Source: Mucilaginibacter phyllosphaerae
Lineage (GTDB): Bacteria > Bacteroidota > Bacteroidia > Sphingobacteriales > Sphingobacteriaceae
Direction of reading: 5' to 3'
Length of the DNA stretch: 64,000 bases
NCBI RefSeq assembly: GCF_004378255.1
Contig: NZ_SNQG01000002.1
Coordinates: forward strand, 62,001 to 126,000
Numbering within the stretch: the first letter of the stretch is position 1; every line of letters begins with the position of its first letter. This document shows positions 63,637 to 64,000 of this stretch, one piece after another. The translations under genes were made by a program, and so were the position numbers. The notes below the pieces were generated by a model that worked only from the letters and a program-made list of their open reading frames with translations, searched no databases and had not been told where the DNA came from.

Positions 63637-64000
63637 CCAGCCGGTTTAAAAGGCCATTCCTTGTTCATGTTTGCCTTGATGAAGTAAACTACCGTGCCCA
63701 GGGCTATGGCGCTTAAGCCGCCCAATACCATATGGAACCCGGTTGATACCAGGATGCCTATCCACATCAGGATAGCCAAAAAAATGGGGATAGGGAAGAG
63801 GGGCATTTTGTAGGGAAAAGCAGTTTCGCCCTTTTTACGGCGCAGCAGGTACAGGCCGAACGCCTGCGAGATGAACTGGATCAGTATCCGCATGGCCAGT
63901 ATGGCGCTGATCACATCACTCAGCTTAAACAGCAGGCTAAAAACAAAGGCTATCCCGCCCAAAAACAATAGCGATACATGCGGGAAGTTGCCCGTAGGGT
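63624..64000 (-). CDS. APC family amino acid permease, C-terminal part (cut by window end)
   Basis: The frame is open to the window edge and continues beyond it; only the last 125 codons are visible. They show several helices (VSLLFLGGIAFVFSLLFKLS, LPLFPIPIF-type and IGILVSTGFHMVLGGLSAIA) and end EWPFKPAGYKP. The layout resembles the C-terminus of amino-acid/polyamine/organocation permeases. It overlaps the amidohydrolase gene by 13 bases at the convergent end. The true start is outside the window. Confidence 0.75.
   Translation of the reverse strand, partial: PTGNFPHVSLLFLGGIAFVFSLLFKLSDVISAILAMRILIQFISQAFGLYLLRRKKGETAFPYKMPLFPIPIFLAILMWIGILVSTGFHMVLGGLSAIALGTVVYFIKANMNKEWPFKPAGYKP

Overview
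The window looks like chromosome of a Bacteroidota member close to the Sphingobacteriaceae (Mucilaginibacter/Pedobacter type). The evidence is the TAnnTTTG promoters, the DUF5686/CarboxypepD_reg outer-membrane protein, the TlpA-DUF4369 thioredoxins, a ~1,100-residue SecA, an alternative complex III/aa3 oxidase locus, and families of short intergenic repeats. Most genes are housekeeping. I see no rRNA or tRNA gene, no CRISPR array, no prophage and no intact transposase.

Layout. 1-180: dispersed repeats. 194-3550 (minus): glutaminyl cyclotransferase lipoprotein, YraN and DnaG, tightly packed. 3638-10556: EamA transporter, small lipoprotein, asnS, SRPBCC protein, exported unknown protein, M20 amidohydrolase and SPOR protein, separated by repeats. 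10567-15499: secA (minus) and purD (plus), divergent, with a repeat-rich gap holding a protein-coding fragment. 15594-15794: an orphan double-glycine peptide precursor, convergent with two tandem TlpA-like thioredoxins. 18256-22342: arginase-fold protein with degraded metal ligands, NAD-dependent epimerase and rlmD. 22343-22978: intergenic region with a candidate 35-residue gene and an inverted-repeat element. 22978-26221: four-gene minus cluster (membrane protein, winged-helix regulator, creD, di-iron ferritin-like protein) with two copies of a probable operator. 26277-30898: A+T-rich unknown gene, TetR regulator, Rieske-like lipoprotein, pheS translationally coupled to a PIN toxin-antitoxin pair, and kbl. 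31020-44090: DUF5686 protein, trhO, pgi, an unknown gene, prfB with a programmed +1 frameshift, esterase, SirB1-like protein, methyltransferase, DoxX-like protein, BamA-like barrel and a deoxyhypusine-synthase-family gene.

44343-61122 is one long plus-strand respiratory locus: actABCDEF (alternative complex III, a quinol:cytochrome c oxidoreductase), then coxB, coxA, ctaA and ctaB (haem A synthesis), two subunit III genes, a subunit IV-like gene, a Sco copper chaperone, a DUF420 membrane protein and a small CxxC protein. Many of these genes abut or overlap, so they are probably co-transcribed. Together they encode a quinol oxidising complex, its terminal oxidase and the assembly factors for both. 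The window ends with a DUF2461 protein, an OmpA lipoprotein, an amidohydrolase and the 3' end of an APC permease cut by the window edge.

Points most worth a second look: the six-cysteine peptide precursor (15594), the shared operator of the creD cluster (25211 and 26198), the arginase-like pseudoenzyme (18256), DnaG without zinc ligands (1619), the Rieske-like protein without its histidines (27539), the toxin-antitoxin pair coupled to pheS, and the near-leaderless purD and prfB promoters.
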